Shown here: piece after piece, positions 45,475 through 55,560 of the stretch
How the letters are laid out: each line of letters opens with the position of its first letter
Position numbering within the stretch: the stretch's first letter is position 1
Origin: Xanthomonas sp. Leaf131
GTDB lineage: Bacteria; Pseudomonadota; Gammaproteobacteria; Xanthomonadales; Xanthomonadaceae
Assembly (NCBI RefSeq): GCF_001423495.1
Contig: NZ_LMOG01000017.1
Location: 62,001-126,000, forward strand
Length of the DNA: 64,000 nt
Direction of reading: 5' to 3'
Translations under genes and position numbers: made by a program
Notes under the pieces: generated by a model
Database searches by the model: none
Seen by the model: only the letters and a program-made list of their open reading frames with translations
What the model was told of the DNA's origin: nothing

Positions 45475-47087
45475 AGCAGGGATTTCGCCAGTCGATGGCG
45501 TGGCTGCACACCTGGACCGGGCTGCTGGTCGGCTGGGTGCTGCTGTTGATCTTCATGGGCGGCACGGCGAGTTATTACCGCGACGAAATCAGCCGCTGGA
45601 TGCGCCCGGAACTGCCCACCTCCACGGTGAACAACGCGACCGCACTGCGCAGCGCCGAACAGTATCTGCAAGCGCATGCGGCCGATGCGCAGAGCTGGAA
45701 CATCACCTTGCCGGACACGCGCAATCCGGTGGTGAGCATGTACTGGCAAAATCCTGCGCCCGCCGATGGCAAACCGGCCAGTCGCCGCGAGATGTACGGC
45801 AACGCCATCATCGACCCGGCCACCGGAAAGGAGATCGCCGCACGCGACACTTTGGGCGGCGAATTCTTCTACCGGCTGCATTTCGATCTGCATTATCTGC
45901 CGGTGCTGTGGTCGCGCTATATCGTCGGTTTCTGTGCGATGTTCATGCTGGTGGCGATCATCAGCGGCGTGATCACGCACAAGAAGATCTTCAAGGATTT
46001 CTTCACCTTTCGCCCGGGCAAGGGCCTTCGCTCGTGGCTGGATTTCCATAACGTCAGTGCGGTGACCGCGCTGCCGTACCACGCGATGATCACCTATACC
46101 GGCATCGTGACCTTGATGTTCATGTACCTGCCGTGGGGCATCAAGGCGCAATACGCCGACAACGAAATGCGTTTCTACGAAGAATCCGCCAACCGGGTGG
46201 CCGATACGCGCAAAGCATCGGGCACACCGGCGCGCATGCTGCCGCTGGAACAATTCGTGGCGCGTGCGCGTAACGATTGGCACGGTGGCGAGGTGGGCAC
46301 TGTGTCGGTGTCGCTGCCCAACGATGCGCATGCGGCGGTCGGCGTGACTCAGGTGGCCGGTAGTCTCTCGACCGATGCGCCGTCCATCCTGTTCGATGCG
46401 ATCAGCGGCCAGCGCCTGCAGCGCAGCGGGCCGCCGGGTGGCGCCAGCCAGACGCGCGGCACGATGGTGGGCCTGCATATCGCCCACTTCGCCGGGCCGT
46501 GGATGCGCGCGCTGTTCTTTGGCTCCGGTTTGCTCGGTTGTTTGATGGTGGCCAGCGGTGTGGTGATGTGGGCGGTGAAAGAACGCCCCAAACACCTGAA
46601 AGCCGGACGTATCGGGTTTGGTCTGCGGCTGGTGGATGCGCTCAACATCGGCACGGTCGCCGGCTTGCCGATCGCTTTTGCCAGTTTCTTCTGGGCTAAC
46701 CGCTTAGTGCCGGTGACGGTGGAAGCGCGCGCAGCGATGGAGGCCAATCTGTTCTTCGCCGCCTGGGCCACTGCATTGCTGGCCGCGTTCGTGTGGCCAC
46801 GGCGCGCGATGTGGAGTTGGCAGTTGTATCTGGGCGCGGCCTTGTTTGCGCTGGTGCCAGTGGTCAATGCGATCACCACCGATGTGCATCTGGGCGTGAC
46901 GCTACCGGCCGGGCAATGGGCACTGGCCGGAGTCGATCTGGTGTGCCTGTTCCTGGGCGTGTGTCTGGGCGTGGCGGGCTGGCGTTTGCAGCATTGGAAG
47001 GCGCCGCAATCGGCGTCGGCGCGCCGTGCGCGCGCCACTGCCGCCGCACCTGCGCCAAGCAGCGTGCCGATGCAGGAAAACGCATGA
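45471..47087 (+). CDS. PepSY domain membrane protein (PiuB-like)
   Basis: The 538-residue inner-membrane protein has an N-terminal membrane helix (SMAWLHTWTGLLVGWVLLLIF). A periplasmic PepSY-like domain is followed by further helices (IVGFCAMFMLVAIISGVITH) with conserved histidines, and three C-terminal helices. PiuB-type proteins are linked to iron-siderophore handling, perhaps reduction. His residues in the helices (HTW, HKK, YHAM, GLHIAHF) would suit haem ligation. It is translationally coupled to DUF3649 and to the next gene. Confidence 0.9.
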   Translation: MKQGFRQSMAWLHTWTGLLVGWVLLLIFMGGTASYYRDEISRWMRPELPTSTVNNATALRSAEQYLQAHAADAQSWNITLPDTRNPVVSMYWQNPAPADGKPASRREMYGNAIIDPATGKEIAARDTLGGEFFYRLHFDLHYLPVLWSRYIVGFCAMFMLVAIISGVITHKKIFKDFFTFRPGKGLRSWLDFHNVSAVTALPYHAMITYTGIVTLMFMYLPWGIKAQYADNEMRFYEESANRVADTRKASGTPARMLPLEQFVARARNDWHGGEVGTVSVSLPNDAHAAVGVTQVAGSLSTDAPSILFDAISGQRLQRSGPPGGASQTRGTMVGLHIAHFAGPWMRALFFGSGLLGCLMVASGVVMWAVKERPKHLKAGRIGFGLRLVDALNIGTVAGLPIAFASFFWANRLVPVTVEARAAMEANLFFAAWATALLAAFVWPRRAMWSWQLYLGAALFALVPVVNAITTDVHLGVTLPAGQWALAGVDLVCLFLGVCLGVAGWRLQHWKAPQSASARRARATAAAPAPSSVPMQENA

Positions 47088-47419
47088 GCGTATGGCTGTT
47101 GCTGGCACTGAATTTTTCGGGCTTCGCCGCGCTGTGTCTGGCAATGGACAAGCATCAGCAAGAGGTGCGTGGCCGCCTGCTGGGCGCTGCGCGCTCGCGG
47201 CACCTGCGTCTGCTGGGCTGGCTGCTGTTACTGCTTACCTTTGGCCTGGCCGTGCACGCGCAAGGCTGGGGCATTGGGCCGGTGTTGTGGCTGGGCACAT
47301 TGACCGGTGCTGCCGCGCTGCTATCGCTGTGGCTGTTGCCGTATCGGCGTGGATTGATTCTGCCAACGGCTGTGGCGGCGCCGGTGCTGGCGGGTGTGGT
47401 GCAGTTGTTGGCGGGTTGA
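47084..47419 (+). CDS. DUF3325 membrane protein
   Basis: The 111-residue protein has three to four hydrophobic segments and the DUF3325 feature LCLAMDKHQQEVRGR, followed by LGWLLLLLTFGLAVHAQGW. It overlaps the PepSY gene by four bases and ends the cluster. The family has no known activity, but its constant company with DUF3649 and PepSY proteins points to iron acquisition. Confidence 0.88.
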   Translation: MSVWLLLALNFSGFAALCLAMDKHQQEVRGRLLGAARSRHLRLLGWLLLLLTFGLAVHAQGWGIGPVLWLGTLTGAAALLSLWLLPYRRGLILPTAVAAPVLAGVVQLLAG

Positions 47420-47589
47420 AGCGCGAACGTATCCCGCTACACCACGATCGGCGGATCGCCCCAACTACGCCCGTCGCGCGGCAGGCGTCCATCGTCGAGC
47501 ACGCGCAGCACTCGCGCCGCTGAGCGGTTCGGCGGCCCAGCGCGGGATGAAGGCGCGATATAGCGTGCAGTGCGCCTGGGCGCTCAGCT

Positions 47590-47709
47590 TCAACCGGCAG
47601 CCCCGGCTTCAACGGTGCGCAGATAGGTCAATGCATCGTCGGTGCGCCCCTGCTTGAACACTTCCAGCAAGGTGGCGAATTCGAACGCGGGGATCGGGGT
47701 GTTCTTGTG
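47590..47709 (-). other. Coding-like in-frame extension beyond the TetR stop codon
   Basis: After the TGA of the TetR gene (47712-47710) the same frame stays open for 39 codons to a second TGA at 47592-47590. It reads HKNTPIPAFEFATLLEVFKQ and continues with GRTDDALTYLRTVEAGAAG. About three quarters of third positions are G or C, as in real genes nearby. It has no start codon of its own. It could be a former C-terminus cut off by a new stop, or a fragment of a lost gene. Confidence 0.45.
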
Positions 47710-48330
47710 TCAGCTCGCCGGCTGCCGCGCACCCACCGCGCGCAAGCAGAACCCGCAGATCGCCTCGACCAGTTGCTCGCCCTGCTGCGGGTCGCCGCGG
47801 CTGGGCGCGATCGGCCCCACCAGGGCTTCGGTGAAGGCGCCGACGATGCAGGCCGCCGCTGCGTCCAGCGATTGCTGCGGGAACTCGCCAGCGGCCACGC
47901 CTTCGGCGAGCAATTGGCGGAACACCTCGCCAAACAGGCGCCGGCCGCGGATGCGCTCGGCGTCCACCTCGCTTTCCACCGGCTCGGCGATGAACGCGTA
48001 AGCCAGCGCAGGGCCGGCCAGCGCACGCCGCACGAAGGTGGCGATGGCGTTACGCAGGCGCTCGGCGGCACTGGCCTGGGTGGTGGCGATGGTGCGCAGG
48101 ATGTTCATCTCGCGCTGCACGGCTTCGTTGAGAACTTCCACGAAAAGCTCGGCTTTGGACGGGAAGTGTCGGTAAATCTGCCCGGTCGATACACCGGCTG
48201 CGGCGGCGACGGCGGTCACCGGCGCATTGCGGTAGCCGCCTTCGGCGATCAGGGCGCGGGCTGCGTGCAGGATGCGTTCGCGGTTGCCGGCCAGGCGTTC
48301 TTCCATCAGGGCGGAGCGTCGATAAGCCAT
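47710..48330 (-). CDS. TetR family transcriptional regulator
   Basis: The 206-residue regulator has an N-terminal helix-turn-helix (APVTAVAAAAGVSTGQIYRHFPSKAEL, about residues 36-62) and an all-helical ligand domain. It is divergent from liuA with a 13-base palindrome between them, so it probably controls the isovaleryl-CoA branch of leucine degradation. MerR-type LiuR or other regulators do this in related bacteria, so the TetR type here is a variant. An open frame continues for 39 codons past the stop. Confidence 0.9.
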   Translation of the reverse strand: MAYRRSALMEERLAGNRERILHAARALIAEGGYRNAPVTAVAAAAGVSTGQIYRHFPSKAELFVEVLNEAVQREMNILRTIATTQASAAERLRNAIATFVRRALAGPALAYAFIAEPVESEVDAERIRGRRLFGEVFRQLLAEGVAAGEFPQQSLDAAAACIVGAFTEALVGPIAPSRGDPQQGEQLVEAICGFCLRAVGARQPAS

Positions 48331-48344
48331 GGTGTGATTCTGGG

Positions 48345-48357
48345 TTCAATAGTTGAA
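48345..48357. promoter_or_regulatory. Palindrome between tetR and liuA
   Basis: TTCAATAGTTGAA is a perfect palindrome around a central A/T base. It lies 15 bases upstream of the TetR start and about 100 bases before liuA, in an AT-rich patch. It suits an autoregulatory TetR operator. Binding is inferred. Confidence 0.45.
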
Positions 48358-48458
48358 TTTTAGTTCACTTTTTCACTGCAGAGCGCTAGGCTGCGCACAA
48401 ACGCCGTGCGGCCTGCCCGCTCCCACCCGGCACACCCCGATCCTTGCGGAGTCGCTCC

Positions 48459-49622
48459 ATGCACGTGCCGTCCTTGAACTTCGCGCTTGGCGAAGAAATC
48501 GATCTGCTGCGCGAAAGCGTAGCGGCCTTCGCCAGCCACCATATTGCCCCGCTCGCGGCCGCTGCCGATCAGGACAATGTTTTCCCCGCGCAGCTGTGGC
48601 GCCTGTTCGGCGAACAGGGCCTGCTCGGGTTGACCGTGGAAGAAGACTACGGCGGCAGTGGCATGGGCTACCTGGCGCATGTGGTGGCGATGGAAGAAAT
48701 CTCGCGGGCCGGCGGCGCGATCGGCTTGTCGTACGGCGCGCATTCCAACCTGTGCCTCAACCAGCTGCGCAAGAACGCCACGCCCGAACAGAAGCAGCGC
48801 TACCTGCCCAAGCTCTGCACGGGCGAGCATGTGGGCGCGCTGGCGATGAGCGAGGCCGGCGCCGGCTCGGATGTGGTGTCGATGAAGCTGCGTGCCGACG
48901 CGCGCGGCGACCGCTTTGTGCTCAACGGCAGCAAGATGTGGATCACCAACGGCCCCGATGCCGATGTGCTGGTGGTGTACGCCAAGACCGATCCGGCCGC
49001 CGGCGCACGCGGCATCACCGCCTTCATCGTCGAAAAAGGAATGAAGGGATTCTCCACCGCGCAGAAGCTCGACAAGCTGGGCATGCGCGGCTCCAACACC
49101 TGCGAGCTGGTGTTCACCGATTGCGAAGTGCCGGCCGAGAATGTGCTCGGCACGCTCAACGGGGGGGTGCGTGTGCTGATGTCGGGCCTGGATTTCGAAC
49201 GCGTGGTCCTGGCCGGCGGTCCGCTGGGATTGATGGCTGCGGCGATGGATGTGGTGCTGCCGTATGTGCACGAGCGCAAGCAGTTCGGCGAGCCGATCGG
49301 TACCTTCCAGTTGATGCAGGCCAAGCTGGCCGACATGTACGTCGGGCTCAACGCCTGCCGTGCGTATGTGTATGCGGTGGCGCGCGCCTGCGATGCCGGG
49401 CAGACCACGCGCCAGGATGCGGCCGGCGCCATTCTTTACGCCGCCGAAAAGGCGACCTGGCTCACCGGCCAGGCAATCCAGGTACTGGGCGGCAATGGCT
49501 ACATCAACGACTATCCCACCGGGCGCTTGTGGCGCGATGCCAAGTTGTACGAGATTGGTGCAGGCACCTCGGAGATCCGACGCATGTTGATCGGCCGCGA
49601 GTTGTTCGAACGCACCGCCTGA
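48459..49622 (+). CDS. liuA: Isovaleryl-CoA dehydrogenase
   Basis: The 387-residue FAD acyl-CoA dehydrogenase converts isovaleryl-CoA to 3-methylcrotonyl-CoA in leucine and isovalerate breakdown. Signatures are [16 protein letters not shown] and [16 protein letters not shown]. The catalytic Glu in FERVVLAGG (E247) is at the position specific to isovaleryl-CoA dehydrogenases, rather than near the C-terminus. The C-terminal [13 protein letters not shown] closes the family pattern. GGAG nine bases before the ATG supports the start. It leads the liu cluster. Confidence 0.94.
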   Translation: MHVPSLNFALGEEIDLLRESVAAFASHHIAPLAAAADQDNVFPAQLWRLFGEQGLLGLTVEEDYGGSGMGYLAHVVAMEEISRAGGAIGLSYGAHSNLCLNQLRKNATPEQKQRYLPKLCTGEHVGALAMSEAGAGSDVVSMKLRADARGDRFVLNGSKMWITNGPDADVLVVYAKTDPAAGARGITAFIVEKGMKGFSTAQKLDKLGMRGSNTCELVFTDCEVPAENVLGTLNGGVRVLMSGLDFERVVLAGGPLGLMAAAMDVVLPYVHERKQFGEPIGTFQLMQAKLADMYVGLNACRAYVYAVARACDAGQTTRQDAAGAILYAAEKATWLTGQAIQVLGGNGYINDYPTGRLWRDAKLYEIGAGTSEIRRMLIGRELFERTA

Positions 49623-49632
49623 CGGAGCCATC

Positions 49633-51243
49633 ATGAGTGTGATCACCAGCCAGCTGCAGGTCAGCGGCGAGAGCTTCCAACACAACGTTGCCGCACTGCG
49701 CGCAGTGATCGAGGATCTGCGCCGCACGGTGGCGCAGACCGCGCTGGGCGGCAGCGAGGCCGCGCGCGCCAAGCACACCGCCCGCGGCAAGTTGCTGGTG
49801 CGCGAGCGCATCGATGCCTTGCTGGATCCAGGCAGCGCCTTGCTGGAAATCGCACCGCTGGCCGCACACGGCATGTACGACGATCAGGTGCCCTGCGCCG
49901 GCGTAGTGGCCGGCATCGGGCGCGTGTCCGGGGTGGAATGCGTGATCGTGGCCAACGATGCCACCGTCAAGGGCGGTACCTACTACCCGATGACGGTGAA
50001 GAAGCATCTGCGCGCGCAGGAAATCGCGCAGCAAAATCGCTTGCCGTGCATCTACCTGGTCGATTCCGGCGGTGCGTTTCTGCCGCTGCAGGATGAAGTG
50101 TTCCCCGACCGCGATCACTTCGGGCGCATCTTCTACAACCAGGCCAATCTGTCGGCCAACGGCATCCCGCAGATCGCCTGCGTGATGGGGTCGTGCACCG
50201 CTGGCGGTGCCTACGTGCCGGCGATGAGCGATGAGACGGTGATCGTGCGCGAGCAAGGCACCATTTTTCTCGGCGGCCCGCCGCTGGTCAAGGCGGCCAC
50301 CGGCGAAGAAGTCAGTGCCGAAGAACTCGGCGGTGCGGATGTGCACACGCGCATCTCCGGTGTGGCCGATCACTTTGCCGACAACGATCTGCAGGCCTTG
50401 GCCCGCGTGCGCGCCATCATTGCGCAACTCAATTGGCGCAAGCCGGCGGCCACGTTGGCATTGCGCGCACCGCTGCCCCCGCGGCATGCCGCCGATGAAC
50501 TCTACGGCGTGATCCCTGCCGATACGCGCAAGCCGTTCGATGTGCGCGAAGTGATCGCACGCATCGTCGACGACTCGCAGCTGGACGAATTCAAGCCGCG
50601 CTACGGCAACACTCTGGTCACCGGCTTTGCGCATCTGCATGGCTACCCGGTGGGCATCATCGCCAACAACGGCATCCTGTTTTCCGAGTCTGCGCTCAAG
50701 GGCGCGCACTTCATCGAGCTGTGCACGCAGCGCGGCATTCCGCTGGTATTTTTGCAGAACATCACCGGCTTCATGGTCGGGCGCAAATACGAGCACGGCG
50801 GCATCGCCAAGGACGGCGCCAAGCTGGTGATGGCGGTGGCCTGCGCCAAGGTGCCCAAGTTCACCGTGGTGATCGGCGGCTCGTTCGGTGCCGGCAATTA
50901 CGGCATGTGCGGCCGCGCGTACTCGCCAAACTTCCTGTGGATGTGGCCGAATGCACGCATCGGCGTGATGGGGGGCGAGCAGGCCGCCAGCGTCTTGGCC
51001 ACCGTGCGCCGCGACGGAATCGAAGCCAAGGGCGGTGCGTGGTCGGGCGAAGAAGAGGACGCGTTCAAGGCGCCGATCCGGGCGCAGTTCGAGCAGCAAG
51101 GGCATCCGTACTACGCCAGTGCGCGCTTGTGGGACGACGGCATCATCGACCCGGCCGATACGCGGCGTGTGCTGGGGCTGGGCTTGTCGGCTGCGTTGAA
51201 TGCGCCGATCGAAACGACACGCTTTGGCGTGTTTCGGATGTGA
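49633..51243 (+). CDS. liuB: 3-methylcrotonyl-CoA carboxylase, carboxyltransferase (beta) subunit
   Basis: The 536-residue crotonase-fold carboxyltransferase transfers CO2 from biotin to 3-methylcrotonyl-CoA. Family marks are [71 protein letters not shown] and [15 protein letters not shown]. These distinguish it from the propionyl- and acetyl-CoA enzymes. It starts 10 bases after liuA. The next gene is the biotin carboxylase subunit, so the holoenzyme is encoded together. Confidence 0.95.
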   Translation: MSVITSQLQVSGESFQHNVAALRAVIEDLRRTVAQTALGGSEAARAKHTARGKLLVRERIDALLDPGSALLEIAPLAAHGMYDDQVPCAGVVAGIGRVSGVECVIVANDATVKGGTYYPMTVKKHLRAQEIAQQNRLPCIYLVDSGGAFLPLQDEVFPDRDHFGRIFYNQANLSANGIPQIACVMGSCTAGGAYVPAMSDETVIVREQGTIFLGGPPLVKAATGEEVSAEELGGADVHTRISGVADHFADNDLQALARVRAIIAQLNWRKPAATLALRAPLPPRHAADELYGVIPADTRKPFDVREVIARIVDDSQLDEFKPRYGNTLVTGFAHLHGYPVGIIANNGILFSESALKGAHFIELCTQRGIPLVFLQNITGFMVGRKYEHGGIAKDGAKLVMAVACAKVPKFTVVIGGSFGAGNYGMCGRAYSPNFLWMWPNARIGVMGGEQAASVLATVRRDGIEAKGGAWSGEEEDAFKAPIRAQFEQQGHPYYASARLWDDGIIDPADTRRVLGLGLSAALNAPIETTRFGVFRM

Positions 51244-51309
51244 GCTGGTGAACAGAGCCGTTTTTTTATCGCAATACCGCCGCCATGGCGACGTGCAGAG
51301 AACTTCGTC

Positions 51310-53337
51310 ATGACCCAGCGCGCATCCAACGCCGCGGCAACACAGCCCTACTTCGACAAGATCCTGATCGCCAATCGCGGCGAGATCGCGTGCCGGGTCA
51401 TCGACACCTGTCGCAAGCTCGGCATTGCGACGGTGGCGGTGTATTCGGATGCCGATCGCGATGCGCGGCATGTACGTCTGGCCGATGAAGCGATCCATAT
51501 CGGTCCGGCACCGGCGCAGCAGAGTTATTTGCGCAGCGAGGTCATTCTTGATGCCGCACGCGCAAGCGGCGCGCAAGCGATCCATCCCGGCTATGGCTTT
51601 CTATCGGAAAACGCAGCGTTTGCCGATGCCTGCGCCCAGGCCGGCATCGTGTTTATCGGCCCACCCGCAGCCGCGATTCGCGCGATGGGCGACAAGAGCG
51701 CGGCCAAGGCGCTGATGCAACGCGCTGGTGTGCCGCTGACGCCGGGCTACCACGGCAACGAGCAAACGCCGGCCTTCCTGCGCGCGCAAGCCGATGCGAT
51801 CGGCTACCCGGTACTGATCAAGGCCAGTGCCGGCGGGGGCGGCAAAGGCATGCGCCGCGTGGATGCCAGCGCTGCATTCGAAGAGGCCTTGGCCAGCTGC
51901 CAGCGCGAGGCGCAATCGGCATTCGGCAATGCGCAGGTGCTGGTGGAAAAATATGTGGAACGGCCACGTCACATCGAGATCCAGGTGTTTGGGGATACGC
52001 AGGGTGAGGTGGTGTATCTGTTCGAACGCGATTGCTCGGTGCAGCGTCGCCATCAAAAAGTGCTGGAAGAAGCGCCCGCCCCCGGCATGAGCGAACAACG
52101 CCGCGCCGCAATGGGCAAAGCCGCCGTGGACGCCGCGCGCGCGGTGGGCTATGTCGGTGCGGGCACAGTGGAATTCATTGCCGGGCCCGACGGCGATTTC
52201 TATTTCATGGAAATGAACACCCGGCTGCAGGTGGAGCACCCGGTCACCGAGTTGATTACCGGTACCGATCTGGTCGAGTGGCAATTGCGCGTTGCAGCGG
52301 GTGAGCCGTTGCCACTGCGTCAGCACGAACTGCGTATCCACGGGCATGCGCTGGAAGCGCGTCTGTATGCCGAAGATCCCGAACGCGGATTTCTGCCTTC
52401 GACCGGCACACTGCGGCAACTGCATTTGCCTGCGCCCAGTGCGCATGTGCGTATCGATGCGGGCGTGGAGCAAGGCGACACCATCAGCCCGTATTACGAC
52501 CCAATGATTGCCAAGCTGATCGTGTGGGATGTCGATCGGCCCGCCGCGCTGGCACGTATGCGTCAGGCGCTGGCGCAATGCCATGCGGTCGGTGTGACGA
52601 CCAATAGTGCATTTCTGTCGCGATTGATCGGCACGCCTGCGTTTGCCTCGGCCGATCTGGATACCGCCTTGATCGAACGCGAGCATGCGGCCTTGTTTCC
52701 GCAAGCGCATGCGCCAGACAGTGCGTGGTGGTGCCTGGCTGCCGTGTTGATGGCCGAGGCCGTGCCGAACACCGCGCCCGATCCGGCCGACCCGTTCTCG
52801 CCGTGGCAGCACACCGATGGATGGCGCATCGGCGCGCAGGCAGCGCATGCCATCACGCTGGAGACCGCAGGCGAGCAGCGTGAACTGGGCGTGCGTCGGC
52901 TGGCCGATGGCTGGCAGGTCACGTGCCAGGGAGACACGCACACGCTGCGCTACCACACGCAGGGCACCGCACTCCGCGTGGAAATGGATGGGAGGCAGTG
53001 GCGCGCGCAAGTCCTGCGCGACGGCAGCACCCTGAGCCTGATCGGCGCCGAACAGCGAGCGACCTTTCGCCACCACGATGCATTGGTCGAGGCCGATCAA
53101 CCCGCGCATGAAACCGGCGGCCTGACCGCACCGATGCCGGGTCGCATCGTGTCGCTGGCCGCAGCCATCGGGCAGCCGGTCACGCGCGGGCAAGCCCTGG
53201 TGGTGCTCGAAGCGATGAAGATGGAGCACACCCTGCACGCGCCCAGCGATGGCACCGTGCAGGCATATCTGGTCGCAGAAGGCGATCTGGTAGCCGATGG
53301 TGTCGCGCTAGTGGAATTCGTGTCCGCGTCTGCGTAG
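51310..53337 (+). CDS. liuD: 3-methylcrotonyl-CoA carboxylase, biotin-containing (alpha) subunit
   Basis: The 675-residue protein combines biotin carboxylase and biotin carrier domains. Visible are FDKILIANRGEIACRVI at the start and the ATP-grasp region (KASAGGGGKGMR, EKYVERPRHIEIQVFGD). The active site EMNTRLQVEHPVTE follows, and EAMKMEH near the end has biotinyl lysine K637. Its position next to liuB sets the substrate. The usual liuC (methylglutaconyl-CoA hydratase) and liuE (HMG-CoA lyase) genes are not between or after these genes in the window. Confidence 0.94.
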   Translation: MTQRASNAAATQPYFDKILIANRGEIACRVIDTCRKLGIATVAVYSDADRDARHVRLADEAIHIGPAPAQQSYLRSEVILDAARASGAQAIHPGYGFLSENAAFADACAQAGIVFIGPPAAAIRAMGDKSAAKALMQRAGVPLTPGYHGNEQTPAFLRAQADAIGYPVLIKASAGGGGKGMRRVDASAAFEEALASCQREAQSAFGNAQVLVEKYVERPRHIEIQVFGDTQGEVVYLFERDCSVQRRHQKVLEEAPAPGMSEQRRAAMGKAAVDAARAVGYVGAGTVEFIAGPDGDFYFMEMNTRLQVEHPVTELITGTDLVEWQLRVAAGEPLPLRQHELRIHGHALEARLYAEDPERGFLPSTGTLRQLHLPAPSAHVRIDAGVEQGDTISPYYDPMIAKLIVWDVDRPAALARMRQALAQCHAVGVTTNSAFLSRLIGTPAFASADLDTALIEREHAALFPQAHAPDSAWWCLAAVLMAEAVPNTAPDPADPFSPWQHTDGWRIGAQAAHAITLETAGEQRELGVRRLADGWQVTCQGDTHTLRYHTQGTALRVEMDGRQWRAQVLRDGSTLSLIGAEQRATFRHHDALVEADQPAHETGGLTAPMPGRIVSLAAAIGQPVTRGQALVVLEAMKMEHTLHAPSDGTVQAYLVAEGDLVADGVALVEFVSASA

Positions 53338-53439
53338 CCGCACATCGCGGCGTGACCAACGGCACGTCCGCAGGGACGGGCGTTGGCTCTAGCGTGGGGT
53401 AGAGCGGCTGAAATGGCCGCGCCCCGACCGGAGACGTCC

Positions 53440-55524
53440 ATGCAACGCCTGCTTCTTGTTTCCAGCATGCTGCTCGCGCTGTCCGCCTGCAGCGATAAAA
53501 CCGCGTCCACGACCGACAAGGCCGCCACGCCGGCCCCGGCTGCTGCGGCACCCGCGGCACCACCCGAACTGATCACCCGCGATGCGCTGTTCGGCAACCC
53601 GGAGCGGGCGAACGTGAGCATCAGCCCGGACGGCAAATACCTCAGCTGGGTCGCGCCGCTGGAGGGCGTGCTCAATGTCTGGATCGCCCCGGTGGATGCG
53701 CCGGATCAGGCGCGCGCGATCACCAAGGACACCGCGCGCGGCATCCGCAATTATTTCTGGACCTATCAAGCCAACACGCTGCTGTACCTGCGCGACAACG
53801 GCGGCGATGAAGACTTCCATCTGTTCTCGGTCGATCTGAGCGATGGCAGTAGCAAGGACCTCACCCCGTTCAAGAAGACCAACGCCGAGGTGTATCGCGT
53901 CAGCGCGCAGCATCCCGAATCGATCATGGTTGGCATGAACGACCGCGATCCCAAATGGCATGACCTGTATCGGGTGGACCTGGCCTCGGGCAAGCGCACC
54001 CTGGTGCAGCAGAACACCGACAGCCTGGATTCCTATCTGCTCGATGGCAACTACCAGCTACGCTATGCCACGCGCCCCACCGACGATGCGGGCAGAGAGC
54101 TGCTGGTACCGGACGGCAAGCGCTGGAAGAGCGTGGACCGCATTCCATTCGAGGATGTCACCAACACCTCGCCCGAGGGACTGACCGACGACGGCAAGAC
54201 GCTGTACATGCGCGATTCGCGCAACCGCGACACTTCCGCGTTGTATGCCATCGACACCAGCAGCAATGCGCGCACGCTGTTGTTCGAAAACCCGAAGGTC
54301 GATGTCGGTAACACCTTGAGCGACCGCAAGACCGGCGTCGTACAGGCGGTGTCCACCGATTATCTGCGCGAAGAATGGAAGGCGCTGGATACCGGCATCG
54401 CTGCCGACCTGCAGAAACTCAAATCGCTCGGGCCCGGCGATGCCGCCGTCTCCGCACGCACGCTCGATGACCGCACCTGGATCGTCGCGTACTCGGCAGC
54501 GGAAACGCCGACGACTTATTACCGCTACGACCGCGCCGACGGCGGCAAGCTGAGCAAACTGTTCTCCGCCCGTCCCGCACTCGACGGCAAACCGCTGGTA
54601 CCGATGTGGCCGCAGGAACTGACCGCGCGCGATGGCCTCAAGCTGGTCAGCTATCTCACCCTCCCCGCCGAGGCCGACACCAATCACGATGGCAAGGCCG
54701 ACAAGCCCGTGCCGCTGGTGCTGTTCGTGCACGGCGGTCCGTGGGCGCGCGACAGCTACGGCTACGGGCCGTATGAGCAGTGGCTGGCCAATCGCGGCTA
54801 CGCCGTGCTGTCGGTGAACTTCCGCGGCTCCACCGGCTTCGGCAAGGCCTTCACCAACGCCGGCAACGGCGAGTGGGCCGCCAAGATGCACGACGACCTG
54901 CTCGACGCGGTGCAATGGGCGGTCAAGCAGGGCGTGACCAAGCCCGAGGACGTAGCGATCATGGGCGGCAGCTACGGCGGCTATGCCACGCTGGTCGGCC
55001 TGACCTTTACCCCGGACGCATTCAAGTGCGGCGTGGACATCGTCGGCCCGGCCAACCTCAACACCTTGCTCGGCACCGTGCCACCGTACTGGGCCAGCTT
55101 CTACAAGCAGCTGACCAAGCGCATGGGCGACCCGGCCACCGCCGCCGGCAAGCAATGGCTGGCCGAACGCTCACCGCTCACGCATGTGGACAAGATCAGC
55201 AAGCCGCTACTGATTGGCCAGGGCGCCAACGACCCGCGCGTCAAACAGGCCGAGAGCGACCAGATCGTCAACGCGATGAAGGCCAAGAACATTCCGGTCA
55301 CCTACGTGCTGTTCCCGGATGAAGGCCACGGCTTCCGGCGCCCGGAAAACAGCAAGGCCTTCAACGCGGTGACCGAGGGTTTCCTGGGCCAATGCCTGGG
55401 CGGCCGCGTGCAACCGATCGGCGAGGATCTGGCCGGCTCCAGCATCACCGTGCCGGAAGGTGCGGATAAGGTGAAGGGCTTGAGCGATGCGTTGAAGACG
55501 CACACGCAGGCGATTCGGCGGTAG
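53440..55524 (+). CDS. S9 family peptidase, lipoprotein
   Basis: The 694-residue exported protease has a lipoprotein signal with lipobox LSAC (C17), a beta-propeller of about 380 residues, and a C-terminal prolyl-oligopeptidase domain. The nucleophile is S511 (MGGSYGGYATL), the acid region is QGANDPRV and the base is in DEGHGFRRPE. An EF-hand-like loop DTNHDGKAD (residues 413-421) is inserted at the start of the catalytic domain. A Pro/Ala-rich linker follows the lipid anchor. CGGAGA about eight bases before the ATG gives the start. It is probably periplasmic and releases dipeptides or acylated residues. Confidence 0.92.
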   Translation: MQRLLLVSSMLLALSACSDKTASTTDKAATPAPAAAAPAAPPELITRDALFGNPERANVSISPDGKYLSWVAPLEGVLNVWIAPVDAPDQARAITKDTARGIRNYFWTYQANTLLYLRDNGGDEDFHLFSVDLSDGSSKDLTPFKKTNAEVYRVSAQHPESIMVGMNDRDPKWHDLYRVDLASGKRTLVQQNTDSLDSYLLDGNYQLRYATRPTDDAGRELLVPDGKRWKSVDRIPFEDVTNTSPEGLTDDGKTLYMRDSRNRDTSALYAIDTSSNARTLLFENPKVDVGNTLSDRKTGVVQAVSTDYLREEWKALDTGIAADLQKLKSLGPGDAAVSARTLDDRTWIVAYSAAETPTTYYRYDRADGGKLSKLFSARPALDGKPLVPMWPQELTARDGLKLVSYLTLPAEADTNHDGKADKPVPLVLFVHGGPWARDSYGYGPYEQWLANRGYAVLSVNFRGSTGFGKAFTNAGNGEWAAKMHDDLLDAVQWAVKQGVTKPEDVAIMGGSYGGYATLVGLTFTPDAFKCGVDIVGPANLNTLLGTVPPYWASFYKQLTKRMGDPATAAGKQWLAERSPLTHVDKISKPLLIGQGANDPRVKQAESDQIVNAMKAKNIPVTYVLFPDEGHGFRRPENSKAFNAVTEGFLGQCLGGRVQPIGEDLAGSSITVPEGADKVKGLSDALKTHTQAIRR

Positions 55525-55560
55525 GTCGGTCGACCGAGCCGAGTGCTTCGCAGCCATGAC

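Noticed and set aside
44475-46595. Minus-strand open frame of 706 codons opposite the DUF4198/PepSY genes
   Set aside because: The plus-strand genes have clear families, starts and overlaps; the antisense translation has none.
49504-51585. Minus-strand open frame of 693 codons opposite liuB
   Set aside because: It covers the catalytic core of a conserved carboxyltransferase and shows no domain of its own.
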